A stretch of DNA of 64,000 nucleotides. Origin: Marinithermus hydrothermalis DSM 14884. GTDB taxonomy: Bacteria; Deinococcota; Deinococci; Deinococcales; Marinithermaceae. The stretch lies in the NCBI RefSeq assembly GCF_000195335.1, contig NC_015387.1, positions 992,001-1,056,000 on the forward strand, in the 5' to 3' direction. Below are positions 34,687-43,228 of the stretch, one piece after another. How positions within the stretch are numbered: position 1 is the first letter of the stretch; every line of letters starts with the position of its first letter. The notes below the pieces were generated by a model that saw nothing but the letters and a program-made list of their open reading frames with translations, ran no database searches and was not told the origin of the DNA. The translations under genes and the position numbers were made by a program.

Positions 34687-37600
34687 GGAACCCCCTGGTG
34701 GCGTTCTTCCTAAAAAGAGCGGTGTTCGCTACCGCCATCTTTCTGGGCATGGTGTTGGTGGGGTTGATCCTGGGCAGCCGCTTGGGGGTGGAGCTCCTGC
34801 CGCGTTTTAGCATCCCCGTGGTGGCGGTAAGCGTGGCCTACCCGGGAGCGGGGCCGGAGGAGGTGGCGGAGCAGGTAGCCAAGCCGTTGGAGGACGCGCT
34901 GTCCACCCTTACGGGCGTGGATGTTCTGGGATCCACCAGCACGGAAGGATTCGCGCTGGTCTTCGTTCAGTTCAAGCAAGAGGTGGACGTGGACCAGGCC
35001 CTGGTGGAGGTCAGCCAGAAGGTGGCCGCGGCCCGAGGTAGCCTGCCCCAAGACGCCTCCGCACCCGTGGTGCAAAAGTTCGACCCGAACCAATCCCCCA
35101 TCCTCTACCTGTTCCTCGAGGCGCCGGGGGAGGACCTGGCCCGGCTGGGGCGTTATGCGCGCGAGGTGCTCAAGCCCAGGCTTCAGCTGGTCTCCGGGGT
35201 GGCGGATATCCGGATCAGCGGGGTTCCGGAGGAAGCCATCCAGGTCTTGCTGGACCCCAAGAAGCTGGCCGCCTACGCGCTGAGCCCCACCCGTGTGGTG
35301 CAAGCCATCCAGGCGAGCAGCTTAAACCTTCCCCTGGGCAGCCTGGAGGACGAGGACCGGCGCGTTACCTATACCTTGCGGAACACTCCAGCGACCCCGG
35401 AGGAGGTGGCCGGGATTCTCGTGGATCCGGTGCGGGGTTTAAAGGTGGGGGACCTGGGGCGGGTTCTTTTGGCCAAGGAAGATCCCAGGAGCCTGGCCCG
35501 CCTCAACGGCGTGCCGGGGATCCTCCTCGGGGTGCTCAAGACCCCCGAGTCCAACGCGGTCAGCGTGGCTCGAGGGGTCAAGCAAGCCGTGGCCGAGACG
35601 CGCCTGCCGCCAGGGTACCGGGTTCAGGTGGCGTCGGACACCACGCGGTTTATCGAGGCCGCCGTACAAGACACCTTCCGGGAGATGCTCCTCGCCGCGC
35701 TCGCGGTCAGCCTTGTGGTGCTCGTCTTCGTAGGCCAGCTCAACTCCGCTTTCTCGGTGATCCTGGCCATCCCCATCACCCTCTCCGGCGCCCTCATCCT
35801 CTTCGGGGTGATGGGGTTTACCTTTAACTTGATTAGCTTGCTGGCCCTCACGGTGGCGGTGGGCATCGTGGTGGACGACTCCATCGTGGTGGCCGAGAAC
35901 ATCGACCGCCTTCGGAAGGAAGGCAAGAAGCCTTTTGAAGCGGTGCTCGAGGGAGCCAGCCAGGTGAGCGTGGCTGTGGCCGCGGCGACCCTCTCCCTCC
36001 TCGCGGTTTTTTTACCCATCAGCTTCCTTCCCGGTATCGTAGGGCAGATCTTCCAGCAGTTCGGGCTTGTGCTGGCGGCGGCCATCGCCATCAGCTGGCT
36101 CGAGGCCTTCCTCTTCCTCACCGTGCGTTTGGCTTACTTCCCGGATCCTGAGCCGCCCACCTTAGGGGAGGCCTTGCGGGCCCTGCGCTTGCTGCCCCAG
36201 GACCTGGCTTGGGCGTATGCGCGAGGCTTCCGGACCGTGTGGGGGCTTTTCCTGGGGGTGTTGACCCTAGGGATCTTGTGGCGTCTGGGAGGGGTGTACC
36301 TGCTGTTGCTGCCCCTTTACCCTCTGGGGCTGGGCGGGCTTCGCTACCTGGGGCGCTTGGGGTTGGGTCTGGCTGGAGGGGTCACCCTGGTGCTGTTTCT
36401 CGGCACGGAGCGAGCCTTGCGCGCCCTGACCGAAGGGTACGCGCGGTGGTTGCGGGGAGGGTTGGCCCGGCCAGGGCTTGTGCTGGGGGTGGCGGGGCTG
36501 TTGTTCCTCAGCCTAGGGTTTGTGCTGCCCCGGATTCCCTTTAACTTCACGCCCCGCTCCGACACCGGGGTGCTCACCGCTACACTTCTTCTGCCCCAGG
36601 ACGTTCCCCTTGAGGAAACTGACGGCTTGAGTCGAAGGCTGGAGGGGTACTTCCTGGGCCAGCCCGGCGTGGATCGCGTCCTCACCACTCTGGGCGCGCG
36701 CAGCATCGGGGGTACGGAGGTGGTGGACGCTTCGCGCGCGCAGTTCGTGATCGTCCTGAAGCCCAAGCACGAACGGGAGGATATCCTCACCCTCGCGGAG
36801 CGCTTCTCCCGAGAGGGCAGCCGGTTCCTCCAAGGGATTCCGAACGCGGAGTTGCGCGTTCAGGCCCAGACCGGACCGGAGACCGAGGACGCGGACCTAC
36901 AACTCGTCCTCACCGCGCCCGACTCCGCCCTTTTGGAGCAGAGAACCCGGGAAGCGGTGCGGTTGATCGCGGAACGGCCGTACGTAAAGGACGTGAAGTC
37001 CAGCCTCGAGGAGCGGGCTCGCGAACGGGTTTTCGTCCCGGATCCCGCGCGGCTCTCCGGCACGGGCGTCACGCCGTACGACCTGGCCCAAGCGATGCGC
37101 ACGTACCTCTCGGGGACCGAAGCCGCGGTGGCGCGAAGGGCGGGGGAGGAGTACCCCATCCGGGTTAAGCTGGACCCCCTGGAGCTCGAGGACGAGAACG
37201 CCTTGCTCGCCCTTCCCGTGCAAAGCCCGGTGCTGGGCAGTCTTCCCTTGGGGAGTTTGGGGCGCTTTGAGGAGCGGCTCGCGCCCACCAGCGTGGCGCG
37301 GCAGAACCAGGCCTACTCCGCGGGGATCAACATCAACTTAAGGCCGGACGCGCCGGGGGTCTTTCAGGTGCAGCGGGAGCTCGAGAACCTCCTCCGGGAA
37401 GCGGGGGTGGTGGGGGAGGGGGTGGAACTTTCCTCCGCTGGGACCGCGAGCCTTACGGAGGACCTGGTGACGCTGGCCCCTCAGGCCTTCGCTTTGGCGT
37501 TGGTGCTGAATTACCTGGTGCTCGCCAGCCAGTTCAACAGCTGGACCTACCCCCTCTACCTCCTCCTTACCGTGCCGTTGGCTTTGGTCGGGGCCCTTTG

Positions 37601-38012
37601 GCTCACGTACCTGTTGGGCACGGGACTGGATGTGATCAGCGTGCTGGGGGTGGTGATGCTGATCGGCCTGGTGACGAAGAACGCCGTGCTTCTTTTGGAC
37701 TTCGCCGTGAAGTTGCGGGAGAGGATGCCGCTTAAAGAGGCGCTTGTGGAGGCGGGGCGGTTGCGGTTAAGACCGATTCTGATGACCACCCTGACCGTGC
37801 TCATCATCAGCCTTCCCCTCCTTTTGGGGTTGGGGGAAGGGGCGGAGTACCGGCGGCCTCTCGGGGTGATTATCCTGGGGGGGCTGGTGAGCTCCACCCT
37901 GCTCACCCTCTTCGTGGTTCCCGCGGCCTTCTATCTCTTTGAAGGCCGGCGTGCGGAGGAGCGGGTTCGGAAGCCGGCGCTTGTGCTGGATGGGGATTCC
38001 GCGGGAAGCTAG
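34683..38012 (+). CDS. RND-family efflux permease (AcrB/HAE1-like) with extra hydrophobic insertion
   Basis: A 1,109-residue proton-driven exporter of the inner membrane. TM1 opens the protein (about 10-30); the porter domain follows; the proton-relay Asp pair is D398/D399 in VAVGIVVDDSIVVAEN; the second half ends with LGVVMLIGLVTKNAVLLLDFA and PILMTTLTVLI. It exceeds the usual about 1,030 residues, mainly through about 75 residues at 505-580 with two or three hydrophobic segments between TM6 and TM7. Drug or metal class is not clear; no heavy-metal signature is obvious. Start overlaps the adaptor by 4 nt. Confidence 0.93.
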   Translation: MRNPLVAFFLKRAVFATAIFLGMVLVGLILGSRLGVELLPRFSIPVVAVSVAYPGAGPEEVAEQVAKPLEDALSTLTGVDVLGSTSTEGFALVFVQFKQEVDVDQALVEVSQKVAAARGSLPQDASAPVVQKFDPNQSPILYLFLEAPGEDLARLGRYAREVLKPRLQLVSGVADIRISGVPEEAIQVLLDPKKLAAYALSPTRVVQAIQASSLNLPLGSLEDEDRRVTYTLRNTPATPEEVAGILVDPVRGLKVGDLGRVLLAKEDPRSLARLNGVPGILLGVLKTPESNAVSVARGVKQAVAETRLPPGYRVQVASDTTRFIEAAVQDTFREMLLAALAVSLVVLVFVGQLNSAFSVILAIPITLSGALILFGVMGFTFNLISLLALTVAVGIVVDDSIVVAENIDRLRKEGKKPFEAVLEGASQVSVAVAAATLSLLAVFLPISFLPGIVGQIFQQFGLVLAAAIAISWLEAFLFLTVRLAYFPDPEPPTLGEALRALRLLPQDLAWAYARGFRTVWGLFLGVLTLGILWRLGGVYLLLLPLYPLGLGGLRYLGRLGLGLAGGVTLVLFLGTERALRALTEGYARWLRGGLARPGLVLGVAGLLFLSLGFVLPRIPFNFTPRSDTGVLTATLLLPQDVPLEETDGLSRRLEGYFLGQPGVDRVLTTLGARSIGGTEVVDASRAQFVIVLKPKHEREDILTLAERFSREGSRFLQGIPNAELRVQAQTGPETEDADLQLVLTAPDSALLEQRTREAVRLIAERPYVKDVKSSLEERARERVFVPDPARLSGTGVTPYDLAQAMRTYLSGTEAAVARRAGEEYPIRVKLDPLELEDENALLALPVQSPVLGSLPLGSLGRFEERLAPTSVARQNQAYSAGININLRPDAPGVFQVQRELENLLREAGVVGEGVELSSAGTASLTEDLVTLAPQAFALALVLNYLVLASQFNSWTYPLYLLLTVPLALVGALWLTYLLGTGLDVISVLGVVMLIGLVTKNAVLLLDFAVKLRERMPLKEALVEAGRLRLRPILMTTLTVLIISLPLLLGLGEGAEYRRPLGVIILGGLVSSTLLTLFVVPAAFYLFEGRRAEERVRKPALVLDGDSAGS

Positions 38013-38018
38013 CGGCAA

Positions 38019-38054
38019 GGCTCCCCGCCGTGGCCGACGCCACGGCGGGGAGCC
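38019..38054. terminator. Bidirectional terminator between the efflux and sugar-transport operons
   Basis: A perfect 16-bp stem (38019-38034 with 38039-38054) and a CGAC loop, between two convergent genes. Confidence 0.75.
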
Positions 38055-38068
38055 TACTCGCGTAAGGC

Positions 38069-38899
38069 CTATTTGGCGGCTCCGCCGATCAAGCCGCGGA
38101 TATAGTAGCGCTGGAGCAACAGAAAGACCAGGATGGGCACGATCATGGTGATGACGGCCCCCGCGCTCAGAAGCCCCCAGTCCACGTGGTACTGTCCCCG
38201 CATCAGGGGAATGCGTTGGGTCGCGACGAGCTTGTCCGGATCGAAGATCAACACCAAAGCGAGGAAGAAGTCGTTCCACGTCCAGGTGACCTGCAACGCG
38301 GAGACCGAGGCCAACGCCGGGGTCATCAGCGGTAGGACGATGCGGAAGAAGGTCTGGTACCGGTTCGCTCCGTCGATCGCTGCAGCTTCCTCGAGTTCGC
38401 GGGGCAGGCTCGTCAGGTAGCCCCGGAGGAAGAAGATGATCCAGGGGAGCGCCCAGGCGCTGTGCGCGAGGACGAGGCCGGTGTAGGTGTCGAGTAGGCC
38501 GAGGCTGTTGAGGAAACGGAACAGCGGCACGGCGACCATCTGTTGCGGGATGGCGAGCAACAAGGCGATCACCATGAGGATGGGGCCGCGCCCAGGTAGA
38601 CGGAATCGTTCCAGACCGTAAGCCCCGAGCGCCCCGATGAATACTGGGATGAGCGTGGAGGGGATGACTACGAGCAGGGAGTTTTTCACCCCTTGGGAGA
38701 GGGGGGCCGTGGGGTGGTTCCAGGCGTTGACAAAGTTATCGAATGAGAAGGTCGCGGGTAGGTTCCACCACCCGTAGAGAATCTCTTCCTGGGGTCGAAG
38801 GGCGGACATGAGCACGCCCATGAATGGCACGATCCACACAAGGCCCACCAGGAAGGCCAGTAGACTCACGATGAGAGCACTCCAGCGTTTACCCTTCAC
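38069..38899 (-). CDS. Carbohydrate ABC transporter permease, MalG family
   Basis: About 276 residues from GTG at 38899 (GGGGGTGGG upstream; a TTG at 38926 is the longer alternative). Six membrane helices; the EAA loop reads LPRELEEAAAIDGANRYQTFFRIVLPLMTPALA, the CUT1 pattern. C-terminal LLLQRYYIRGLIGGAAK is a typical MalG/UgpE ending. It pairs with the MalF-type permease just upstream. No ATPase gene is in the cluster, so a shared MsmK/MalK-like ATPase encoded elsewhere must power it. Confidence 0.9.
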   Translation of the reverse strand: MKGKRWSALIVSLLAFLVGLVWIVPFMGVLMSALRPQEEILYGWWNLPATFSFDNFVNAWNHPTAPLSQGVKNSLLVVIPSTLIPVFIGALGAYGLERFRLPGRGPILMVIALLLAIPQQMVAVPLFRFLNSLGLLDTYTGLVLAHSAWALPWIIFFLRGYLTSLPRELEEAAAIDGANRYQTFFRIVLPLMTPALASVSALQVTWTWNDFFLALVLIFDPDKLVATQRIPLMRGQYHVDWGLLSAGAVITMIVPILVFLLLQRYYIRGLIGGAAK

Positions 38900-39797
38900 G
38901 ACCCACCCCCACGGTTCTACGAGCAAACCACACGCCGATGACCAGGCTGACCAGCGTGAGCAGCGTGGCTACAGCTGCGGCGCGGTACGGGTCGAGTTCC
39001 CGGAAGCCGATGAGATACATTTGCAAGGCCAGCACGAGTGAGGCTCCGCCGGGACCACCTTGGGTGGCTACGAAGACGATATCGAAGATTTTGAGCTCCC
39101 ACAGGAGCGTGAGCGCGATCACGACCGCGGTCACAGGCCACAGCAGCGGCAGGGTGATGCGCCAGAACTTGTGCCACTCGGTGGCCCCGTCGATCTCCGC
39201 GGCCTCGTACAACTCCGGATCGATGGTGGAAAGCCCTGCAGAGTGCAGCACCATGCTGAACCCCGTCCAGAGCCACACGGAACCCAGGATCAGCGCGAAA
39301 AGCGCGGTCTCGGGGTAGGCGGTCCACGTCTTATCGAGCGGCTCCCCTAGGCCCAGCCAGTGCGCCAAGGCCGGCACGATCCCCGCGGTTTCGTCGAATA
39401 GAAAGCGGATGATCACGCCGCCCACGATGAGAGGGGTGACCATCCCCAGGAAGATCGCGACCTTGGCTAGGTTGGCCCACAGTCCCCGCACTTTGTTGAA
39501 GAGTACGGCGAGCGCGAGGCCTAGGATGACCGTGAGGGGTAGGTGAATCAGCACCCAAAGGGCGTTATTGACCAAGGATCCCCACGGGGGCAAGCGCGTA
39601 GGGAAGCGGTCCAGGTTCAGGGTGTCGCGGTCTGTGAGGACGTCTCTGAAGTTCGCGAGCCCTACAAACCCGTCCTCGCTGTAAAAGGAAAGGCGCAGGG
39701 TTTCCAGGGCAGGCCACAGGATGAAGAACGCGATGAGCAGGAGCGCAGGCAGCAGGAACGTTAGGGCCGTGAGCCATTCCCTTCGGTCGTTTCGCAT
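38889..39797 (-). CDS. Carbohydrate ABC transporter permease, MalF family
   Basis: A 302-residue permease with six helices. The EAA loop is IDPELYEAAEIDGATEWHKFWRITLPLLWPV. The start has GGAGG upstream. It overlaps the MalG-like gene by 11 nt and lies after the binding-protein gene, from which a G/C hairpin separates it. Together the two permeases form the channel for a sugar or glycerol-3-phosphate-like substrate. Confidence 0.9.
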   Translation of the reverse strand: MRNDRREWLTALTFLLPALLLIAFFILWPALETLRLSFYSEDGFVGLANFRDVLTDRDTLNLDRFPTRLPPWGSLVNNALWVLIHLPLTVILGLALAVLFNKVRGLWANLAKVAIFLGMVTPLIVGGVIIRFLFDETAGIVPALAHWLGLGEPLDKTWTAYPETALFALILGSVWLWTGFSMVLHSAGLSTIDPELYEAAEIDGATEWHKFWRITLPLLWPVTAVVIALTLLWELKIFDIVFVATQGGPGGASLVLALQMYLIGFRELDPYRAAAVATLLTLVSLVIGVWFARRTVGVGREG

Positions 39798-39811
39798 GTT
39801 GCCTCCGAGAA

Positions 39812-39839
39812 TCCCTCCCCCGGCACGCCGGGGGAGGGA
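39812..39839 (-). terminator. Intercistronic hairpin after the sugar-binding protein gene
   Basis: A 12-13-bp perfect stem of C and G runs with a very short loop. No T-run follows on the minus strand, so it is likely a read-through stabiliser rather than a full stop. Confidence 0.5.
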
Positions 39840-39854
39840 CGGGGAAGCCGGGGG

Positions 39855-41009
39855 TTACTGGCGCCGTTCCTCGAGGGTTTGCAGAACGTCCCCCAACCGC
39901 CCGGGACGCACCCAGAGGAGTTTCAGCTGATCCCAGAAAGCCTGCTGCCAAGCGCCGCCGATGGAGTCGTCCAGGTCAGGCAGGGTGCCGAACCCTTGGA
40001 GCGCGCGGGCTAGTTCTTGCTCCGCGGCCGCGTAGGACTCGGGGCCCACGTCGCTGCGCATGGAGAGCTTGCCACCCTTGGCCACGCGGATCTCCACGCC
40101 TTTTTTGCTGACCAGGAAGGCCGCGAGCTGTTTGGCCGCTTCGACGTTCTCCGAGTACTTGGGTACGAAGAGGTAGTCGGCGGCCGCTACGACGGCCTGA
40201 GCGCCCGGGAGCGGGAACACCCCGAGGTCCGTGGGGTCCTCAACCATCCCGGTGATCCAGTTCCCCATGAAGTACAGGCCGTAATCGCCGTTCCACCAAA
40301 GGTCCACGGCCTGCGTCCACTCGATCGGGTCGCTGAAGTAGTCCTTTTCGAGGAGGGGCACCAGGCGCTCCTCGAAGATGGACCGGACCTTATCGCTTTC
40401 CCACGAGACCTTACCCGCGATCAGGTCGTGGATCAGCTCGGGGCCCCCGAAGGTAGCCAGGAAGTGTTCGGTGACGTCGGAGAGGGGCCAGCCCACCCCG
40501 TCCCCGGAGGCGATCGCGTTCTTCACGCCCGGGATGCTCTGGATCTTCTCGAGCAGCGCCACGAACTCATCCCAGGAGGTGGGCACCTCGAGCCCGTTCG
40601 CTTCGAAGAAGGACTTCCGGTACCAGAAGCCGGGCTTGACGGACATCACGTAGGGCAGACCGACGAGCGCGCCGTCCACGCGGACCGCGTCCGTGATGAA
40701 CGGGTCCGTGTCCACCAGCCCCGATAGATCCACCGCGTGCTGGGCGTTCTGCTCGATCCACCAGTTCCAGATGAAGATCACATCGCCCGGGGTCCGGCGC
40801 GCCGAGAACTGAGCGGGGAGCACCTGCGCAAGGTCCTCAGCGCGGAAGGTGCGGTACTCCACCTCAATCCCCGTTTCCTTCTCGAAGGCTTCAAGCACGG
40901 GGGTGAACTGATCGGCTTCGGCACCGGACCAGGGTCCGAGCACGGTGAGTTTCTGGGCTAGTCCAAGCGAGCCTACGAGCAGGACAACGATCCATACGAG
41001 CCGCTTCAT
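39855..41009 (-). CDS. Carbohydrate ABC transporter substrate-binding protein (family 1)
   Basis: About 384 residues from MKRLVWIVVLLVGSLGLA (start 41009; GGGAGGTGG upstream). An in-frame start 41 codons earlier is rejected because it would bury the signal peptide. SBP_bac_1 features: LTVLGPWSGAEADQFTPVLEAFEKETGIEVEY, DVIFIWNWWIEQNAQ, GLPYVMSVKPGFWYRKSFFEANGLEVPTSWDEF and the late YFMGNWITGM. A sugar or sugar-phosphate receptor; ligand unknown. Confidence 0.92.
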   Translation of the reverse strand: MKRLVWIVVLLVGSLGLAQKLTVLGPWSGAEADQFTPVLEAFEKETGIEVEYRTFRAEDLAQVLPAQFSARRTPGDVIFIWNWWIEQNAQHAVDLSGLVDTDPFITDAVRVDGALVGLPYVMSVKPGFWYRKSFFEANGLEVPTSWDEFVALLEKIQSIPGVKNAIASGDGVGWPLSDVTEHFLATFGGPELIHDLIAGKVSWESDKVRSIFEERLVPLLEKDYFSDPIEWTQAVDLWWNGDYGLYFMGNWITGMVEDPTDLGVFPLPGAQAVVAAADYLFVPKYSENVEAAKQLAAFLVSKKGVEIRVAKGGKLSMRSDVGPESYAAAEQELARALQGFGTLPDLDDSIGGAWQQAFWDQLKLLWVRPGRLGDVLQTLEERRQ

Positions 41010-41146
41010 CCTTGACCACCTCCCAACAGATCGTTGTGCCAACCGACTACAATGAGTTTGGCACCGCTTCCACTCTAGCATACACCGAACATTTCGCCAT
41101 AGTTTGGGAGCGGTACGCTGGGAGCGCAGCAAGGGGCGGGGGACGC

Positions 41147-41175
41147 TTGACGAAACACGAAGGGACCGCTAGTAT
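41147..41175 (+). promoter_or_regulatory. Promoter of tRNA-Leu copy 1
   Basis: -35 TTGACG (41147-41152), 17-nt spacer, -10 TAGTAT (41170-41175), 13 nt before the mature 5' end. Confidence 0.75.
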
Positions 41176-41188
41176 CGAGGGTGCGTCT

Positions 41189-41276
41189 GCCGGGATGGCG
41201 GAATTTGGTAGACGCGCATGATTCAGGGTCATGTGCCCGCAAGGGCGTGTGGGTTCGAGTCCCACTCCCGGCACCA
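41189..41276 (+). tRNA. tRNA-Leu(CAG), copy 1
   Basis: 88 nt including encoded CCA. Acceptor arms GCCGGGA/TCCCGGC, discriminator A, anticodon loop TTCAGGG on stem CATGA/TCATG, long class-II variable arm (GCCCGCAAGGGCGT region) and T-loop GGTTCGAGTCC. Anticodon CAG reads the Leu codon CTG. Confidence 0.96.
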
Positions 41277-41277
41277 G

Positions 41278-41310
41278 AACCTCCCTCCGCGTGCAGCGGG
41301 GGGAGGTTTT
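41278..41310 (+). terminator. Terminator of tRNA-Leu copy 1
   Basis: An 11-bp stem with one G-T pair (41280-41290 with 41296-41306), 5-nt loop, then TTTT. Confidence 0.8.
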
Positions 41311-41325
41311 GTCAGGCCGCACCCC

Positions 41326-41354
41326 TTGACAAGCTCGAGCCGCACGGCTAATAT
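41326..41354 (+). promoter_or_regulatory. Promoter of tRNA-Leu copy 2
   Basis: Perfect -35 TTGACA (41326-41331), 17-nt spacer, -10 TAATAT (41349-41354). Confidence 0.75.
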
Positions 41355-41367
41355 CATCAGTGCGTCT

Positions 41368-41455
41368 GCCGGGATGGCGGAATTTGGTAGACGCGCATGA
41401 TTCAGGGTCATGTGCCCGCAAGGGCGTGTGGGTTCGAGTCCCACTCCCGGCACCA
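41368..41455 (+). tRNA. tRNA-Leu(CAG), copy 2
   Basis: Identical over all 88 nt to the copy at 41189-41276, with the same 8 nt before (GTGCGTCT) and the same start of the terminator after it. It has its own promoter. Confidence 0.96.
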
Positions 41456-41459
41456 GAAC

Positions 41460-41482
41460 CTCCCCCGCGCGCAGCGGGGGAG
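41460..41482 (+). terminator. Terminator hairpin of tRNA-Leu copy 2
   Basis: A 9-bp perfect stem (41460-41468 with 41474-41482) around GCGCA. Unlike copy 1 it lacks the trailing T-run. Confidence 0.6.
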
Positions 41483-41517
41483 TGCTGCTTAGGGGCGCAT
41501 CGGATCTAGGGGATTGA

Positions 41518-41523
41518 TATGAT
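41518..41523 (+). promoter_or_regulatory. trpS: -10 element of trpS (leaderless type)
   Basis: TATGAT with exactly 7 nt to the ATG at 41531; no Shine-Dalgarno. Confidence 0.55.
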
Positions 41524-41530
41524 TTTCTCT

Positions 41531-42523
41531 ATGAAACGCGTGTTCTCCGGCATCCAACCGTCGGGCGAAATCCACATCGGCAACTACCTCGGCGCCATCC
41601 GCAACTGGATCAAACTCGGCGAGAAGCTCGGCCGGGACGCGATCTTCTGCATCGTGGACTACCACGCGATCACCGTGCCCTACGATCCCGAGGCTCTAGC
41701 GAAACGCACCTTCGAAGCTGCGCTCGTCAACATCGCCGCGGGCCTCGATCCGGAAAAAGTCACGCTCTTCGTGCAGTCGCACGTGCCGGAGCACACCGAG
41801 CTCGCCTGGGTCTTCACCACCCAAACCCCCGTGGGCGACCTCACCCGCATGACCCAGTACAAGGATAAGGCCGCCCGGCAGGTCTCGGTGGGGGCGGGAC
41901 TGCTCATGTACCCTGTGCTCCAGGCCGCGGACATCCTCATCTACAAAGCGGACACCGTGCCGGTAGGGGAGGACCAGCTCCAACACATCGAACTCACCCG
42001 CGAGATCGCGCGGCGCTTCAACGGCCGCTTCAAGGAGATCTTTCCCGAGCCCCAAGCCTTCGTGGACCCGAACGCTCCCCGCATCCCTGGCATCGACGGG
42101 AAGGCCAAGATGTCCAAATCGGTGGGCAACACCATCGGCCTGCTCGAGGACCCCAAGCAGATCTGGGAGAAGATCCGCACCATTCCTGACGATCCCGCGC
42201 GCATTCGTCTCTCGGATCCCGGAGAACCCGAGCGCAGCACCGTCTTCACCTTCCTCAAGTACGTGGCTCCGCCCGGGATGGTGCAGGCCCTCGCGGAGGA
42301 GTACCGCCAGGCCGGAGTGGGCACCCTGGTGATCAAACGCATCCTCTTCCAGGAGATCATGAAGATCCTCGAGCCCATCCAAGCGCGCGCGGCGGAACTC
42401 CGGCGGGATCCGGATTACGTGTGGGACGTGCTCATGGAGGGCGCGAAGCGGGTGCGTCCCATAGCGCAAGCCACGATGGAGGAGGTGCGGCAGGCGATCG
42501 GCTTGCTGCGCCCTAGGTCCTAG
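41531..42523 (+). CDS. trpS: Tryptophanyl-tRNA synthetase
   Basis: About 330 residues charging tRNA-Trp. Class I motifs: HIGH as EIHIGNYLGAIRNW (about 13-26) and KMSKS as KAKMSKSVGN (about 192-201). FSGIQPSGEIHIGN near the N-terminus is diagnostic of TrpRS. ATG 41531 is favoured over one 4 codons earlier because TATGAT ends 7 nt before it. scpA follows after 2 nt. Confidence 0.96.
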   Translation: MKRVFSGIQPSGEIHIGNYLGAIRNWIKLGEKLGRDAIFCIVDYHAITVPYDPEALAKRTFEAALVNIAAGLDPEKVTLFVQSHVPEHTELAWVFTTQTPVGDLTRMTQYKDKAARQVSVGAGLLMYPVLQAADILIYKADTVPVGEDQLQHIELTREIARRFNGRFKEIFPEPQAFVDPNAPRIPGIDGKAKMSKSVGNTIGLLEDPKQIWEKIRTIPDDPARIRLSDPGEPERSTVFTFLKYVAPPGMVQALAEEYRQAGVGTLVIKRILFQEIMKILEPIQARAAELRRDPDYVWDVLMEGAKRVRPIAQATMEEVRQAIGLLRPRS

Positions 42524-42525
42524 CC

Positions 42526-43221
42526 ATGATCCACCTTTCCTTCCCGGGATTCGAAGGAAACGCCTTCGAGCTCGCGGAGGCCTTACGACGCGGGCGCATT
42601 CCCGCTGCGGAACTGCCCATCCTGAGTCTGATCCAGCAAGCGCTCGCGCAGCTCGAGGCCCTGGACCTCGGCGCAAAAAGCGCGGTGCTGCCCCTGCTCG
42701 CGGAGCTCTTGGAGGCAAAGCTGCGCGCGTTGCTGCCCCAAACGATGGATCCCGAGGGGGATGGGGAGGAATCCACCGAGGCGGAGATCGCCGAGCACGT
42801 GGTGGGGTTGCTGGTGGAGCTCGAGCGCGCCGTGGCGTTCCTAGAGGCCCGCAGCCGCGCACGGCGCGATGTGCTGCCCGTGCGCCCGCCGCCCCTCCCG
42901 GCGGACCCGCGGTTGCCGCGGCTCGCGCCGGAGCGGCTCGTACGCGCCGTGCGGGCGTTTCGACGCAAGGCGGAGGTGCTGGTGGCTCCGGAGCGTTACG
43001 GGATTCCGGAGGCTTGGCGCCGCATCGCGCGGTTGCTGGCGTTTACGCCCCGGCTCGTCTTTCAACGCTTGCCCTTCAGGGGGTGGGGAGAACGCGCGGT
43101 GACCTTCGCGGCCTTGCTGGAGGCGTTTCGATTAGGGAAGGTGCACCTCGAGCAAGCCGCGCCGTTCGCCGAGCTCGAGGTGGAGCGCCGGGAGGTGGAG
43201 CTCGAAGAGCGTTTGGCGTGA
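42526..43221 (+). CDS. scpA: Segregation and condensation protein A
   Basis: A 231-residue kleisin. The N-terminal part FEGNAFELAEALRRGRIPAAELPILSLIQQAL and LLAELLEAKLRALLP replaces the canonical FxGPLDLLLxLI...IPI, and the C-terminal winged region AVTFAALLEAFRLGKVHLEQAAPFAELEVERRE matches ScpA. With SMC and ScpB it would form the chromosome-condensing complex; scpB is not adjacent. The middle linker (about 85-130) is Arg/Pro rich. It lies 2 nt after trpS and converges on the HD-GYP gene. Confidence 0.85.
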   Translation: MIHLSFPGFEGNAFELAEALRRGRIPAAELPILSLIQQALAQLEALDLGAKSAVLPLLAELLEAKLRALLPQTMDPEGDGEESTEAEIAEHVVGLLVELERAVAFLEARSRARRDVLPVRPPPLPADPRLPRLAPERLVRAVRAFRRKAEVLVAPERYGIPEAWRRIARLLAFTPRLVFQRLPFRGWGERAVTFAALLEAFRLGKVHLEQAAPFAELEVERREVELEERLA

Positions 43222-43228
43222 GGGGCGG

